Source: Nitrospirota bacterium
Lineage (GTDB): Bacteria > Nitrospirota > Nitrospiria > Nitrospirales > UBA8639
Length of the DNA: 62,731 nucleotides
Direction of reading: 5' to 3'
NCBI GenBank assembly: GCA_027623995.1
Contig: JAQBUF010000013.1
Location: forward strand, 1 to 62,731
Made by a program: the position numbers and the translations under genes. The notes under the pieces are model-generated. The model was given only the letters and a program-made list of their open reading frames with translations, was not told where the DNA came from and ran no database searches. Of the stretch, positions 53,207 through 61,184 are shown piece after piece. The first letter of the stretch is position 1. Each line of letters begins with the position of its first letter.

Positions 53207-53342
53207 CCAAGATTCATTTGCAAGATCCCGATGGATCGGTTAAATAAAACAGAAGGGCTTTCCCTCTTACCGCTAGTGAATTCAGGAAGAGTTCCCTTTT
53301 TAAATCTACCACAGTGTTTATGTCGTCAAGGAGGGACAACCA

Positions 53343-53747
53343 ATGGAACGTCAGAAGTTTATCAATGTGCGCTCATTTTCTGAAAAAACAATCAGCTGGG
53401 CCAAACGGCTCTTGATTGTGCCAATGTGTTTAGTGTTGTTGGCTGGTGGAGTGACCGTGGCCGTGGCCCAAAGCAATTCCGACCCTGCAGAAGAAGCTGG
53501 CCTTGGCGTGGCTAGTGCCTTGCTGACCCTACCCTATGGTCCTGCAAAAATTATTTATGCGGGGTTGGGGGGCATTGTCGGAGGTGCAACTTGGTTGTTG
53601 ACTGGGGGCAATCTTGAGACGGCCCAAACGGTATGGGAACCGAGTTTTTATGGCGACTATGTCATCACCCCTGATCATTTGACTGGCAAAAAACCACTGA
53701 GATTTTTTGGTGTGAGCCCTTACCAAGAAGATGCCTACGCCGAGTAA
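53343..53747 (+). CDS. Small exported / membrane protein of unknown function
   Basis: 134 residues. A hydrophobic leader (LLIVPMCLVLLAGGVTVAVAQ) with a likely cleavage after VAVAQ, a Gly/Ala-rich hydrophobic middle (KIIYAGLGGIVGGATWLLTGG) and a C-terminal VWEPSFYGDYVITPDHLTG. Strong ribosome binding site AAGGAGGG. No family recognised. Confidence 0.6.
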   Translation: MERQKFINVRSFSEKTISWAKRLLIVPMCLVLLAGGVTVAVAQSNSDPAEEAGLGVASALLTLPYGPAKIIYAGLGGIVGGATWLLTGGNLETAQTVWEPSFYGDYVITPDHLTGKKPLRFFGVSPYQEDAYAE

Positions 53748-53774
53748 TCAATCTTCGTTGAATCTTGCGTGAGC

Positions 53775-54521
53775 ATGAAACCAATCATTGGTATCACCCC
53801 AGATTTTAATCCTGGCGATCGTGAGGATATGGGAGGGAAAGAACCCTTCTATTTTCTTCGTGCTCGGTATGCCAAAGCCATTGAAGATGCCGGTGGCATC
53901 CCGTTTATTCTTCCACTCATGCCTGATCGAGCAGCGTGGAAAAGAATCGTCTCGCAAGTCGATGGGCTACTCATTACTGGCAGCGGGTCAGACCTTGCGC
54001 CAGAAACCTACGGAGAAAAACAACAATACAAATTCAAACGCATGAGTATGCAACGTGCGACGTTGGAATTGGGCGTGTCCAAAATCGCCTATCAAGCCGA
54101 CGTGCCAATGCTCGGTATTTGTGGAGGCATGCAATCGATCAATGTCGCGTTAGGCGGCACCCTGTTTCAAGACATTGATGCACAAATTAAAACACCCATT
54201 GCGCATCTCCCAACCTATTCCGCGACAAAGACGGCGCATTCAATACAGATCGAACCTCGTTCCTTGCTCAGACGAATTGCTGGTAAAGCCAAAATACAAG
54301 TCAACAGTTCGCACCATCAATCAATTAAAAAAGTCTCTAAGTCGCTCGTCACGACGGCAGTCTCACCCGATGGCGTCATCGAAGCCATCGAAGCCCCAGA
54401 CAAAAATTTTCTCCTCGGCGTCCAATGGCACCCCGAATTTCTCTACGAAAAACACCCCATCCAAAAAAAGCTTTTCCAAGCCTTGATTCGCGCAGCCCGA
54501 AGTTTTTCCTGTCGCAAATAG
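53775..54521 (+). CDS. Gamma-glutamyl-gamma-aminobutyrate hydrolase-like (peptidase C26)
   Basis: The 248-residue class I glutamine amidotransferase-type hydrolase has the catalytic Cys in MLGICGGMQSINVALGG, the conserved VNSSHHQSIKK, and the His-Glu pair in GVQWHPEFLY. PuuD-type enzymes free GABA from gamma-Glu-GABA in putrescine breakdown, but no other puu gene is here, so the substrate is open. A GTG 6 bases upstream (53769) is an alternative start. The final base of the TAG stop is the first base of the MITE-like copy 2. Confidence 0.85.
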   Translation: MKPIIGITPDFNPGDREDMGGKEPFYFLRARYAKAIEDAGGIPFILPLMPDRAAWKRIVSQVDGLLITGSGSDLAPETYGEKQQYKFKRMSMQRATLELGVSKIAYQADVPMLGICGGMQSINVALGGTLFQDIDAQIKTPIAHLPTYSATKTAHSIQIEPRSLLRRIAGKAKIQVNSSHHQSIKKVSKSLVTTAVSPDGVIEAIEAPDKNFLLGVQWHPEFLYEKHPIQKKLFQALIRAARSFSCRK

Positions 54522-54676
54522 GGAATGTTGAAAAAAGCCGCCAGCGGCGTTCTCTGGCTTTCCCGAAGCGGCTCGCACAGACATAGTCGCCCTTTTGCCG
54601 CGCTCACGTACTGAGAGTACGCTCCGCGCGTCAAAAGGACTGCGGCCTTGCTGGACGGACTTTTTTGAACATTCCC
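54521..54676. repeat. MITE-like element, copy 2 (156 bp)
   Basis: Inverted relative to copy 1 (27189-27345) and about 88 % identical by eye. It starts GGGAATGTTGAAAAAAGCC and ends GGACTTTTTTGAACATTCCC. The central CGTACTGAGAGTACGCTCCG forms a hairpin. It abuts the stop codon of the peptidase C26 gene. Confidence 0.75.
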
Positions 54677-54711
54677 TCGATACAATTAGGCATTCCTGGT
54701 GCATCTGTGGG

Positions 54712-54752
54712 CCTTGGGCCTGAAATATTCAACAGGCTCATAAGGCCCAAGG
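54712..54752. terminator. Hairpin downstream of MITE copy 2
   Basis: Perfect 10-bp arms CCTTGGGCCT (54712-54721) and AGGCCCAAGG (54743-54752) with a 21-base loop. No T-run follows, so a terminator role is only possible. Confidence 0.35.
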
Positions 54753-54830
54753 GTACTAAAGAAGTGTAGTCTTGAAGCATCTCTGAACGTGATTTGTGTC
54801 CTGTGAGAGAAAAATTCAGAAGAGGGAAAA

Positions 54831-55346
54831 TTAATTTACAGGATTTTCGGATGGTGCTTCGGGTTGGGCTGTAGGTGAAGCCGAAGTTTGAGATTGTCCT
54901 GTCACATCAAGAGCAGGAGGAGGAGGAGGAGGAGGAGGAGGAGTTGGTGCTTCAGCCGGTTTTGCAGAATCAGGTTCAGTCGAGGTGGCTTGCGGTTTTT
55001 TTGTCGTGGCCGCGCCAGCTTCGGTTGTTGCCGTATCGTCCGTCGCTGGTTTGGGGGGGGCTGCTGGTGTCGGTGGTGGCTTCGGCTTTTCGGGTTTGAT
55101 GCCGCCTTCCCAATGTGGGCCAGAGTACATTTCCGCTGTGAGGTCGCCCTCTTTCCATTTGAGGTCGAAATCCGCAGCCGCTTTATTGACGGTTTCACCG
55201 GTCCCAACAAATTTGTTCCAAGGGTAGCTGGTTGGTGAAATCTGGCAAGACTCGCCTTCTTGTCGCAAATAGAGCGCAATCGGGTTGCCACGGTAGGGCC
55301 CGAGGAAGATATGAATTGTACCGACAAATTCAGGAAGTGTACTCAT
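54831..55346 (-). CDS. Protein with small N-terminal domain and Pro-rich tail
   Basis: 171 residues. Residues 1-85 form a folded part (MSTLPEFVGTIHIFLGPYRG, YLRQEGESCQISPTSYPWNK, DFDLKWKEGDLTAEMYSGPH). The rest is low-complexity Pro/Ala/Thr, including a run of nine Pro encoded by a CCT/GGA trinucleotide repeat (about 54914-54942). Family unknown. The ATG at 55346 is chosen because upstream codons look unconserved. Confidence 0.6.
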   Translation of the reverse strand: MSTLPEFVGTIHIFLGPYRGNPIALYLRQEGESCQISPTSYPWNKFVGTGETVNKAAADFDLKWKEGDLTAEMYSGPHWEGGIKPEKPKPPPTPAAPPKPATDDTATTEAGAATTKKPQATSTEPDSAKPAEAPTPPPPPPPPPALDVTGQSQTSASPTAQPEAPSENPVN

Positions 55347-55403
55347 AGATAAACTCGGTTGGCCATAGTGCCACACACGGTTTCTGGGACGCAAGACTTG
55401 TTT

Positions 55404-55549
55404 CGTGAAGCGTAAAGCGTGATGCGTGATGCGAGGGGAGAAGACGGTAAATTAGGGCATAAGCGTACTGTTTTAGAGAGAAAATTCCTGGAACTTCCAT
55501 TTACCGTCTTAGGATTTTGCGCTTCACGTTTCACGCATAACGCTTCACG
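55404..55549. repeat. Palindromic array R11 (GCGTGAA type, long)
   Basis: Outer arms start CGTGAAGCGTAAAGCGTGAT (55404) and end in CACGCATAACGCTTCACG (55549). An inner, unrelated perfect inverted repeat AGACGGTAAAT/ATTTACCGTCT (55442-55452, 55499-55509) nests inside. It ends 4 bases before the stop codon of the next minus-strand gene. Confidence 0.82.
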
Positions 55550-55553
55550 ATTT

Positions 55554-55949
55554 TTACGCATTTCCCGATGGTCCTGTCTCTTCTATCTGCGCCTCTCCTC
55601 CTCGCTGATCTTCTCCATATTTAAATTCTTTCATGGCATTGAGCTTGATCGAATGCCCGCAGCAGATGATTTCTTGAAACCCGGCCCCGCCATCCAAGAT
55701 CATCACTCGAAGCCCGCAGGAGTCAGGGTGAAGTTTCTTTTCGTCTAGAAGAACGGCAGGCGGCAATTTCCCTCGCTTGCGGCCACGACCGCGAGTAAAG
55801 GTTGGGGTGACATCTTCTTCGGTCAATTCATGGCCACAGCAGACCACTTTTTCAAAGCCTTCTCCGCCGGCCATGACTTTGATGATGAGGCCGCAGCTGT
55901 CGGGGTGTCGTTTGTGTTCATCGATGATATCTCCTTTTTTTAACCCCAT
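55554..55949 (-). CDS. Tandem desulforedoxin-like metal-binding protein
   Basis: 131 residues made of two copies of one unit: HPDSCGLIIKVMAGGEGFEK with VVCCGHEL (residues 15-42), and HPDSCGLRVMILDGGAGFQE with IICCGHSI (about 74-101). The unit resembles the desulfoferrodoxin N-domain (CxxCG-EV-GG-CCG-PM), but the first Cys is replaced by His in HPDSC and an extra His follows the CCG. A basic linker (RGRGRKRGK) joins them. Probably a zinc or iron knuckle protein; function unknown. Strong ribosome binding site (GGAGG). Confidence 0.65.
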   Translation of the reverse strand: MGLKKGDIIDEHKRHPDSCGLIIKVMAGGEGFEKVVCCGHELTEEDVTPTFTRGRGRKRGKLPPAVLLDEKKLHPDSCGLRVMILDGGAGFQEIICCGHSIKLNAMKEFKYGEDQRGGEAQIEETGPSGNA

Positions 55950-56092
55950 GAAATCCTCCGAAAGAAAAATGATCGTGTGTTGGGAAAAATGACGTGGTGA
56001 TACCAGGGCCCTAGCTAACCAAATTAGGAATGGGAAAGTCCAGCCTTGGGAAGGGCTAGTGCGAAAGAGGGTGAATTCGGGTTGAAGAAAAG

Positions 56093-57178
56093 TTAGACGC
56101 GCGCCGCGACTCGTTGAATTTTTTCAAGAAGCTCTTTGTGCTGGGGGATCCCGACGGTTTGGGCGACTTGAGAAAGATCGACTGGCTGGAATGTGGAAAG
56201 GTATGTGTGTTTTAAGGCAGATATTCGATCTACGCTGGCCAAAACATCAGCCATGGAAAGGTCTCCGCGATCAAGGGCCTGTTCGATCGCCAACACGGCT
56301 TCTGCTTGCCGTTCCTGTTGATGGCAGATGAGCACCATATCTGCCCCAGCTTGAAGGGAACGGACGGATGCTTCTCCAATCGTTCCATGATCGAGGATGG
56401 CTCGCATTTCCATATCGTCGGTCAGTGTGACGCCTTGGAACCCTAACTCCTTCCGTAGCAAGTCGGTGAGGATAGGTCGGGATAATGTCGCAGGAGCTTC
56501 GGCATCAAGGGCAGGGTAGTGCACGTGGGCGGTCATCAGTGTTGGGATGCCTTGCTGAATCGCATGACGAAAGGGTTCAAGTTCGATGGCATCGAGTTGA
56601 GCTCGATCTGAATTCACCACCGGCAGCACTTTGTGTGAATCCGTCATGGTGTCGCCGTGCCCTGGAAAATGTTTGCCGCAAGGAATGACACCGTTGTCCT
56701 GAAGGCCCTGCATGGTGGCCACCCCAAAGGTACAGACGTGTTTGGGCGTGTCCCCGTAAGCGCGAGTTCCAATAATAGGATTAGCAGGATTGCTATTCAC
56801 GTCGAGTACTGGTGCCATATTCATGTTGATCCCGACCGCTCGCAGTTCTTTGGCGGTCACTTCAGCAACGCTATAGGCCACATCAGGAGATTGGCAGGCA
56901 GCGACTGAGGATGCTGAGGGGAAGATGGTGAACCCTTGGGGCAAGCGGGATACACGTCCTCCTTCTTGATCGATGGCGATCAACAGGGGTGGATTTGGCG
57001 CATGTTCTTGTAGCGAATTGGTGAGTCGTGCAACTTGGTCGGGATCGACCAAGTTGCGCGAAAACAGAATGACCCCACCGGGGCGAAACTCTTGAAGCCA
57101 ATCAATAAACTCAGACGAGAGTTCCGTGCCTTGGAACCCAACCATCAAGAGCTGGCCGATTTGGTCTTGGATGGTCAT
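56093..57178 (-). CDS. nagZ: Beta-N-acetylhexosaminidase (GH3)
   Basis: A 361-residue glycoside hydrolase family 3 enzyme of wall recycling that removes GlcNAc from anhydromuropeptides. Motifs: DQEGGRVSRLPQGF, the catalytic GKHFPGHGDTMTDSH and LTDDMEMRAI (nucleophile Asp). Cytoplasmic, with no signal peptide. It is 13 bases downstream of pepA. Confidence 0.92.
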   Translation of the reverse strand: MTIQDQIGQLLMVGFQGTELSSEFIDWLQEFRPGGVILFSRNLVDPDQVARLTNSLQEHAPNPPLLIAIDQEGGRVSRLPQGFTIFPSASSVAACQSPDVAYSVAEVTAKELRAVGINMNMAPVLDVNSNPANPIIGTRAYGDTPKHVCTFGVATMQGLQDNGVIPCGKHFPGHGDTMTDSHKVLPVVNSDRAQLDAIELEPFRHAIQQGIPTLMTAHVHYPALDAEAPATLSRPILTDLLRKELGFQGVTLTDDMEMRAILDHGTIGEASVRSLQAGADMVLICHQQERQAEAVLAIEQALDRGDLSMADVLASVDRISALKHTYLSTFQPVDLSQVAQTVGIPQHKELLEKIQRVAARV

Positions 57179-57191
57179 GGGGAGAAGTCTT

Positions 57192-58700
57192 TCAGGAATT
57201 TCCGGCGCGATTAATTAAAAACTGCACCAAGAGTCGTGTGCCGATAGCCGTTGGGCCTTTGCCAACATACGGACGCTCAGAGGCACTCCAATCGGTGCTC
57301 GCAATGTCGAGATGCACCCAAGGGTAATCGCCCACAAACTTACTCAAGAACATGCCAGCTGTGATCATCCCACCTCCACGGCCACCAATATTGCGCATGT
57401 CCGCCACATCACTTTTGAGTTGTTCGAAATATTCATCCCACAGCGGCATTTCCCATACACGTTCACCGGCTTGTTCGCCAGCTTTTTTCAGTTCGGCTTT
57501 CAGCTTGTCATCGTTGCCTAACATGCCGATGGCGAATTGGCCCAGGGCCACAATGCATGCGCCGGTAAGAGTGGCAATGTCCACGACGCACTTTGGTTTG
57601 AGCCGGGTGGCATAGGACAGGCCGTCCGCTAAGATCAACCGGCCTTCGGCATCGGTATTTTGGACTTCAACGGTTTTGCCGTTGAGCATATTCAGGATAT
57701 CCCCAGGTCTCGTGGCTCGACCGCCTGGCATATTTTCTACAGCTGGAAGGATGCCCACCAGATTGATCGGTAACTTCAGGCGAGCTGCAGCACGTACAGC
57801 GCCTAATACTTCTGCGCCGCCGGTCATGTCGGCTTTCATTTGCTCCATATTCTCGGATGGCTTGATGGAGATTCCGCCTGAATCAAACGTGACAGTTTTC
57901 CCGACGAGGACAATAGGGGCGTCTTTTTTCTTGCCACCAGAATATTCCAAGATGATAAATTTTGGTGGTTCATGACTCCCCTGGGACACACCGATCATGC
58001 CGCCCATGCCTAATTTTTCTTGGTCTTTGCGTTCCAGTACGGTCAATTTTATTTTCGACTCCTTGGCAATCTTTTTGGCTTCTTGAGCCACGCGAGTAGG
58101 AGTCATGACATTGGCGGGATGGTTACACAAATCGCGCGCCAATGAGGTGGCCTGGGCACTGGCTTCCCCACGCTTTGCCCCGGTCTTGATTCCTGTGAGT
58201 TGATTGGCGTTGTTTGTCAGAAGAGTGATCGACCGAACCTCTTTGGCCTCATTGCCGGTCTTAGATCGATAGTGGTTGAATCGATATCCACCTAATATGG
58301 CCCCTTCCACCATGGCCTGGGCGAGGTCGGATGAAGATGAACCTAAGGCCTCAGCTCCTAACAAAGGTGCTGAAAATACTTGGGCCCCGGCCTGTTTTAC
58401 CTTTTTCGAGGCGGTGCCCATGGCCTGTCGCACTCTATCTAACGTCACGTCTTTTTTCTTTCCCAATCCCATGAAGAGAATACGTTTTGCAGGAACAGCC
58501 CCTCGCGTATGAATCAACACTGACTGTTGGTTCTTCCCAGTAAATTCTCCATTTTTTTTCAGCTCTTGGAGTTGCCCTCCCAGTGCTTTATCCAGTCCTT
58601 GGTAATCCTTGGGCAATGTGTTGTCGTCTTCATAGCCACCTAACACCAACACTTCTGTGGCTTCTTTGTTGATGTCTCCTTGCTTTACCTGACAATTCAT
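57192..58700 (-). CDS. pepA: Cytosol aminopeptidase (leucyl aminopeptidase)
   Basis: A 502-residue M17 peptidase: VGKTVTFDSGGISIKPSENM (metal ligands), DMTGGAEVLGAV and NTDAEGRLILADGL with the catalytic Lys/Arg region. It forms hexamers with two Zn/Mn per subunit. The ATG follows AGGAGAAC. Some PepA also bind DNA in Xer recombination or regulation, which cannot be judged here. Confidence 0.95.
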   Translation of the reverse strand: MNCQVKQGDINKEATEVLVLGGYEDDNTLPKDYQGLDKALGGQLQELKKNGEFTGKNQQSVLIHTRGAVPAKRILFMGLGKKKDVTLDRVRQAMGTASKKVKQAGAQVFSAPLLGAEALGSSSSDLAQAMVEGAILGGYRFNHYRSKTGNEAKEVRSITLLTNNANQLTGIKTGAKRGEASAQATSLARDLCNHPANVMTPTRVAQEAKKIAKESKIKLTVLERKDQEKLGMGGMIGVSQGSHEPPKFIILEYSGGKKKDAPIVLVGKTVTFDSGGISIKPSENMEQMKADMTGGAEVLGAVRAAARLKLPINLVGILPAVENMPGGRATRPGDILNMLNGKTVEVQNTDAEGRLILADGLSYATRLKPKCVVDIATLTGACIVALGQFAIGMLGNDDKLKAELKKAGEQAGERVWEMPLWDEYFEQLKSDVADMRNIGGRGGGMITAGMFLSKFVGDYPWVHLDIASTDWSASERPYVGKGPTAIGTRLLVQFLINRAGNS

Positions 58701-58748
58701 ATGTTCTCCTATTCCTCTTGATGTAGGATTGATTGTTCTTTGAAAAGG

Positions 58749-59447
58749 TTACACCCCGCGTGTATCGGGGTCCCAAATAAATTTATGGAGCTGCACTTGA
58801 AAACGGACCTGCAGTCGGTCCTGAAGAATCCACTCCGCCATGGGCCGCAACTCTTGCCCGCCAAACACCGGGCTAAACAACACCGGACACCGTTCGGTCA
58901 GTTGATGCCGCTTCACGACGTCTACAGCCCAATCGTAATCCCGACGGTCGCTTATGACAAATTTTACCTGATCTTTTTCAGTGATGTGCTCAAGATTGTC
59001 CCAGAGCATTCGATTGTCCATTTCACTGCCGGGACATTTGATATCCATGATGATTTGGGCACGTGAATCGACCGGGGCTATATCAATGGCTCCGCTGGTT
59101 TCGATTAAGACCTCGAACCGTTTATCGCATAGGCGGGAAATCAATTCGAATGCGTTGGGCTGAGAAAGAGGTTCCCCTCCTGTCACTTCAACCAATGGGC
59201 AGCCATAGCTAGTGACCCGTTCGAGCACAGCATCCAGACTCATGTCCGTGCCGCCATGAAACGCATAGGCGGTATCACACCAGGAGCACCGAAGGGGACA
59301 TCCGGTTAATCGAACAAAGACACATGGCTGTCCAGCATAGGTGGACTCCCCTTGAATGCTATGAAAAATTTCCGTGATTCGGAGTGTGGATTCTGGGGTG
59401 TCAGGTGGAGAGTCTGGCTGTAGTGGAGGTGACGTCGGGATGCTCAT
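58749..59447 (-). CDS. queE: 7-carboxy-7-deazaguanine synthase
   Basis: The radical-SAM enzyme that makes CDG in queuosine and deazapurine synthesis, 232 residues. The N-terminus has RITEIFHSIQGESTYAGQPC followed by the cluster motif GCPLRCSWCDTAYAFHGG (CxxxCxxC) and VEVTGGEPLSQP. No other queuosine genes are in the window. Confidence 0.92.
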   Translation of the reverse strand: MSIPTSPPLQPDSPPDTPESTLRITEIFHSIQGESTYAGQPCVFVRLTGCPLRCSWCDTAYAFHGGTDMSLDAVLERVTSYGCPLVEVTGGEPLSQPNAFELISRLCDKRFEVLIETSGAIDIAPVDSRAQIIMDIKCPGSEMDNRMLWDNLEHITEKDQVKFVISDRRDYDWAVDVVKRHQLTERCPVLFSPVFGGQELRPMAEWILQDRLQVRFQVQLHKFIWDPDTRGV

Positions 59448-59474
59448 CGATAGGCAGGTTTGTTGAACATCCTG

Positions 59475-60170
59475 CTAAGCCCAAAGGGCAATGGGCCATC
59501 GATGTTTGCGCGCAATCTTGGCCATCCCACGAATGGGATTGACGACAAGTGGATGTCCTACAGATTCTAGCGCCTGGATGTCCCCAGGGCTGTCGCCATA
59601 GGCATAACTTTGAGTGAGGTCCACGCCATGGGATTCTGCAAAGGTTTGAAGTAATCGACGTTTGCCTTCCCCATAAGGATAGGGCGCCAGAACGCGACCG
59701 GTGTAGCCATCACCGTTGGTTTCAAGCCTAGAGGCAAACACATTTGGGACATCCAAAAAATGTGCGAGCGGTCGTATGAGAAATTCAGGAGTTCCACTGA
59801 CTAAGGCGACTTGATGCCCTGCCTGAAGATGTTGGGCTAACGCCGTGGTGCCTTTTAACGATAAGCGCGGACAGATTTCCGATCGAACAAACCATTTGGC
59901 CAGAGGTTCGATACCCTCGGGTCGTTTATCAGTCAAATAGATTTTTCGTTCTCGCAATGGGCGAAGGGAAAATTCGAGAAGGTTGAACAGCAAATAGAGT
60001 CCGCTATCGATGAGCACGCGCTTGGATAAAAAATCATTTTTCCACAAATAGCGCACAAAGCGGATTTCAATGGATTGCCCGGGAATCAACGTATTATCGA
60101 CATCGAAAAAGGCACCAATGGTACCTTCAGGTGAAGATTGGGAGTAGGGAGGCTTAATGGAGTCGGACAT
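59475..60170 (-). CDS. HAD-IB family phosphatase
   Basis: A 231-residue SerB-like phosphatase: GAFFDVDNTLIPGQSIEI (motif I, nucleophile DxD), VALVSGTPEFLIRPLA (motif II), and GEGKRRLL with YGDSPGDIQALESVGHPLVV (motif III). Related proteins remove phosphate from phosphoserine or lysophosphatidate. Substrate not determinable. The ATG at 60170 is preferred to the TTG one codon upstream. Confidence 0.85.
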   Translation of the reverse strand: MSDSIKPPYSQSSPEGTIGAFFDVDNTLIPGQSIEIRFVRYLWKNDFLSKRVLIDSGLYLLFNLLEFSLRPLRERKIYLTDKRPEGIEPLAKWFVRSEICPRLSLKGTTALAQHLQAGHQVALVSGTPEFLIRPLAHFLDVPNVFASRLETNGDGYTGRVLAPYPYGEGKRRLLQTFAESHGVDLTQSYAYGDSPGDIQALESVGHPLVVNPIRGMAKIARKHRWPIALWA

Positions 60171-60235
60171 CAAAATTTAGAGCTCTAAAGGTGAGAACCA
60201 ATACAACGTAAGAATTCTACCGTAGGTCTGCTTGA

Positions 60236-60265
60236 TTGACAACTGTTAAAACCGCTACCTATAAT
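60236..60265 (+). promoter_or_regulatory. Consensus sigma-70 promoter of tRNA-Leu(GAG)
   Basis: TTGACA (60236-60241), 18-bp spacer, TATAAT (60260-60265): both hexamers match the consensus exactly. The tRNA begins 10 bases later. Confidence 0.8.
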
Positions 60266-60274
60266 CCCGCCCAG

Positions 60275-60358
60275 GCCGAAGTGGCGGAATGGCAGACGCG
60301 CACGTTTGAGGGGCGTGTGGGGAAACCCGTCCGGGTTCAAGTCCCGGCTTCGGCACCA
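60275..60358 (+). tRNA. tRNA-Leu (GAG anticodon)
   Basis: Begins GCCGAAGTGGCGGAATGGCA, has anticodon loop TTGAGGG (anticodon GAG), a long variable arm, T loop GTTCAAGTC, acceptor CTTCGGC, discriminator A and an encoded CCA. The last 71 bases are repeated at 61114-61184. Confidence 0.95.
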
Positions 60359-60514
60359 CTTTTTCATCTCTCCTCCCATAAATCGAAAACAATCAAGTTC
60401 ATTTACCAGGGTTTCTGTCAGACCTGACAATCTGTACAATCCGTCCATAGGGTCTAGGAATTCCCTCTAGAATTGGAATTGCTTTCTCTCTCAATACCAT
60501 AATAGAAGACTGGA

Positions 60515-60844
60515 ATGAACATTGATGCGATCAAGCAACGAATCATAGAAGGAAACTACGAATTCAGTATTCATGCTCAACAGGAAAGGCTGGAGCATGA
60601 TCTTGATATCACCGAGATTGAAGCAGCGATCATGCTCGGGGAAGTCATTGAAGATTATCCCGATGATCCACGAGGGGAAAGTTGTCTACTTTTAGGATAT
60701 GTGGGGAGCATACCCGTTCATCTCGTCGTAGGCTGGACCCGCTGCCAATCGAATGGGGAAAAGACCCTGAGAATCATCACCGTGTATATTCCTCAATCCC
60801 CAAAGTGGGAAGATCCCAGAAGAAGAGGAGGCAAAACATCATGA
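60515..60844 (+). CDS. DUF4258 protein, probable toxin of a two-gene module
   Basis: A 109-residue protein with the DUF4258 pattern: NYEFSIHAQQERLEHDLDIT, GEVIEDYPDDPRGESCLLLG, PVHLVVGW and LRIITVYIPQSPKWEDPRRR. DUF4258 is a RelE/MqsR-like small fold usually paired with a zinc-finger antitoxin. The next gene (YgiT-type) starts at ATGA overlap, as in such modules. Toxic activity, probably RNA cleavage, is inferred only. Confidence 0.75.
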   Translation: MNIDAIKQRIIEGNYEFSIHAQQERLEHDLDITEIEAAIMLGEVIEDYPDDPRGESCLLLGYVGSIPVHLVVGWTRCQSNGEKTLRIITVYIPQSPKWEDPRRRGGKTS

Positions 60845-61092
60845 ATAATTATGGAGACTGTTCCTTCTGTGGAGGAGAGGTGGAAGAAAAAAATATTGAA
60901 TACGATTATCGTCGTAAATCACACTTGTTGATTGTCAGTGATGTGCCAGCTGGTGTTTGCCGACAATGTGGAGAAAAGTATTTTAAACCAGGAATCCTTA
61001 AAAGAATGGATCAGGTCTACCACGATATCTTTGATCGCCATCAAACACCAGAACGAGTGCTAGAAATTCCAGCCGTATCTTTTCAGAGATGA
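60841..61092 (+). CDS. YgiT-type zinc-finger protein, probable antitoxin
   Basis: An 83-residue protein with a zinc finger of two CxxC pairs (CSFC ... CRQC, residues 7-44) and DVPAGVCRQCGEKYFKPGIL, the family hallmark. There is no helix-turn-helix domain, unlike full MqsA. It overlaps the DUF4258 gene by 4 bases. It probably neutralises that protein and may carry only the binding half of the antitoxin. Confidence 0.78.
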   Translation: MNNYGDCSFCGGEVEEKNIEYDYRRKSHLLIVSDVPAGVCRQCGEKYFKPGILKRMDQVYHDIFDRHQTPERVLEIPAVSFQR

Positions 61093-61113
61093 ACCGTGGG
61101 AGGTGAAGGTTCA

Positions 61114-61184
61114 AATGGCAGACGCGCACGTTTGAGGGGCGTGTGGGGAAACCCGTCCAGGTTCAAGCCCCGGCTTCGGCACCA
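61114..61184 (+). repeat. Duplicated 3' part of tRNA-Leu(GAG), probable att site
   Basis: Direct repeat of 60288-60358 (71 bp) with two mismatches, one of which breaks a T-stem pair. The 5' acceptor and D-arm start are missing, so it is not a working tRNA. This is the pattern left by site-specific integration at a tRNA 3' end. The unit between the repeats (60359-61113) holds the DUF4258/YgiT pair. Confidence 0.85.
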
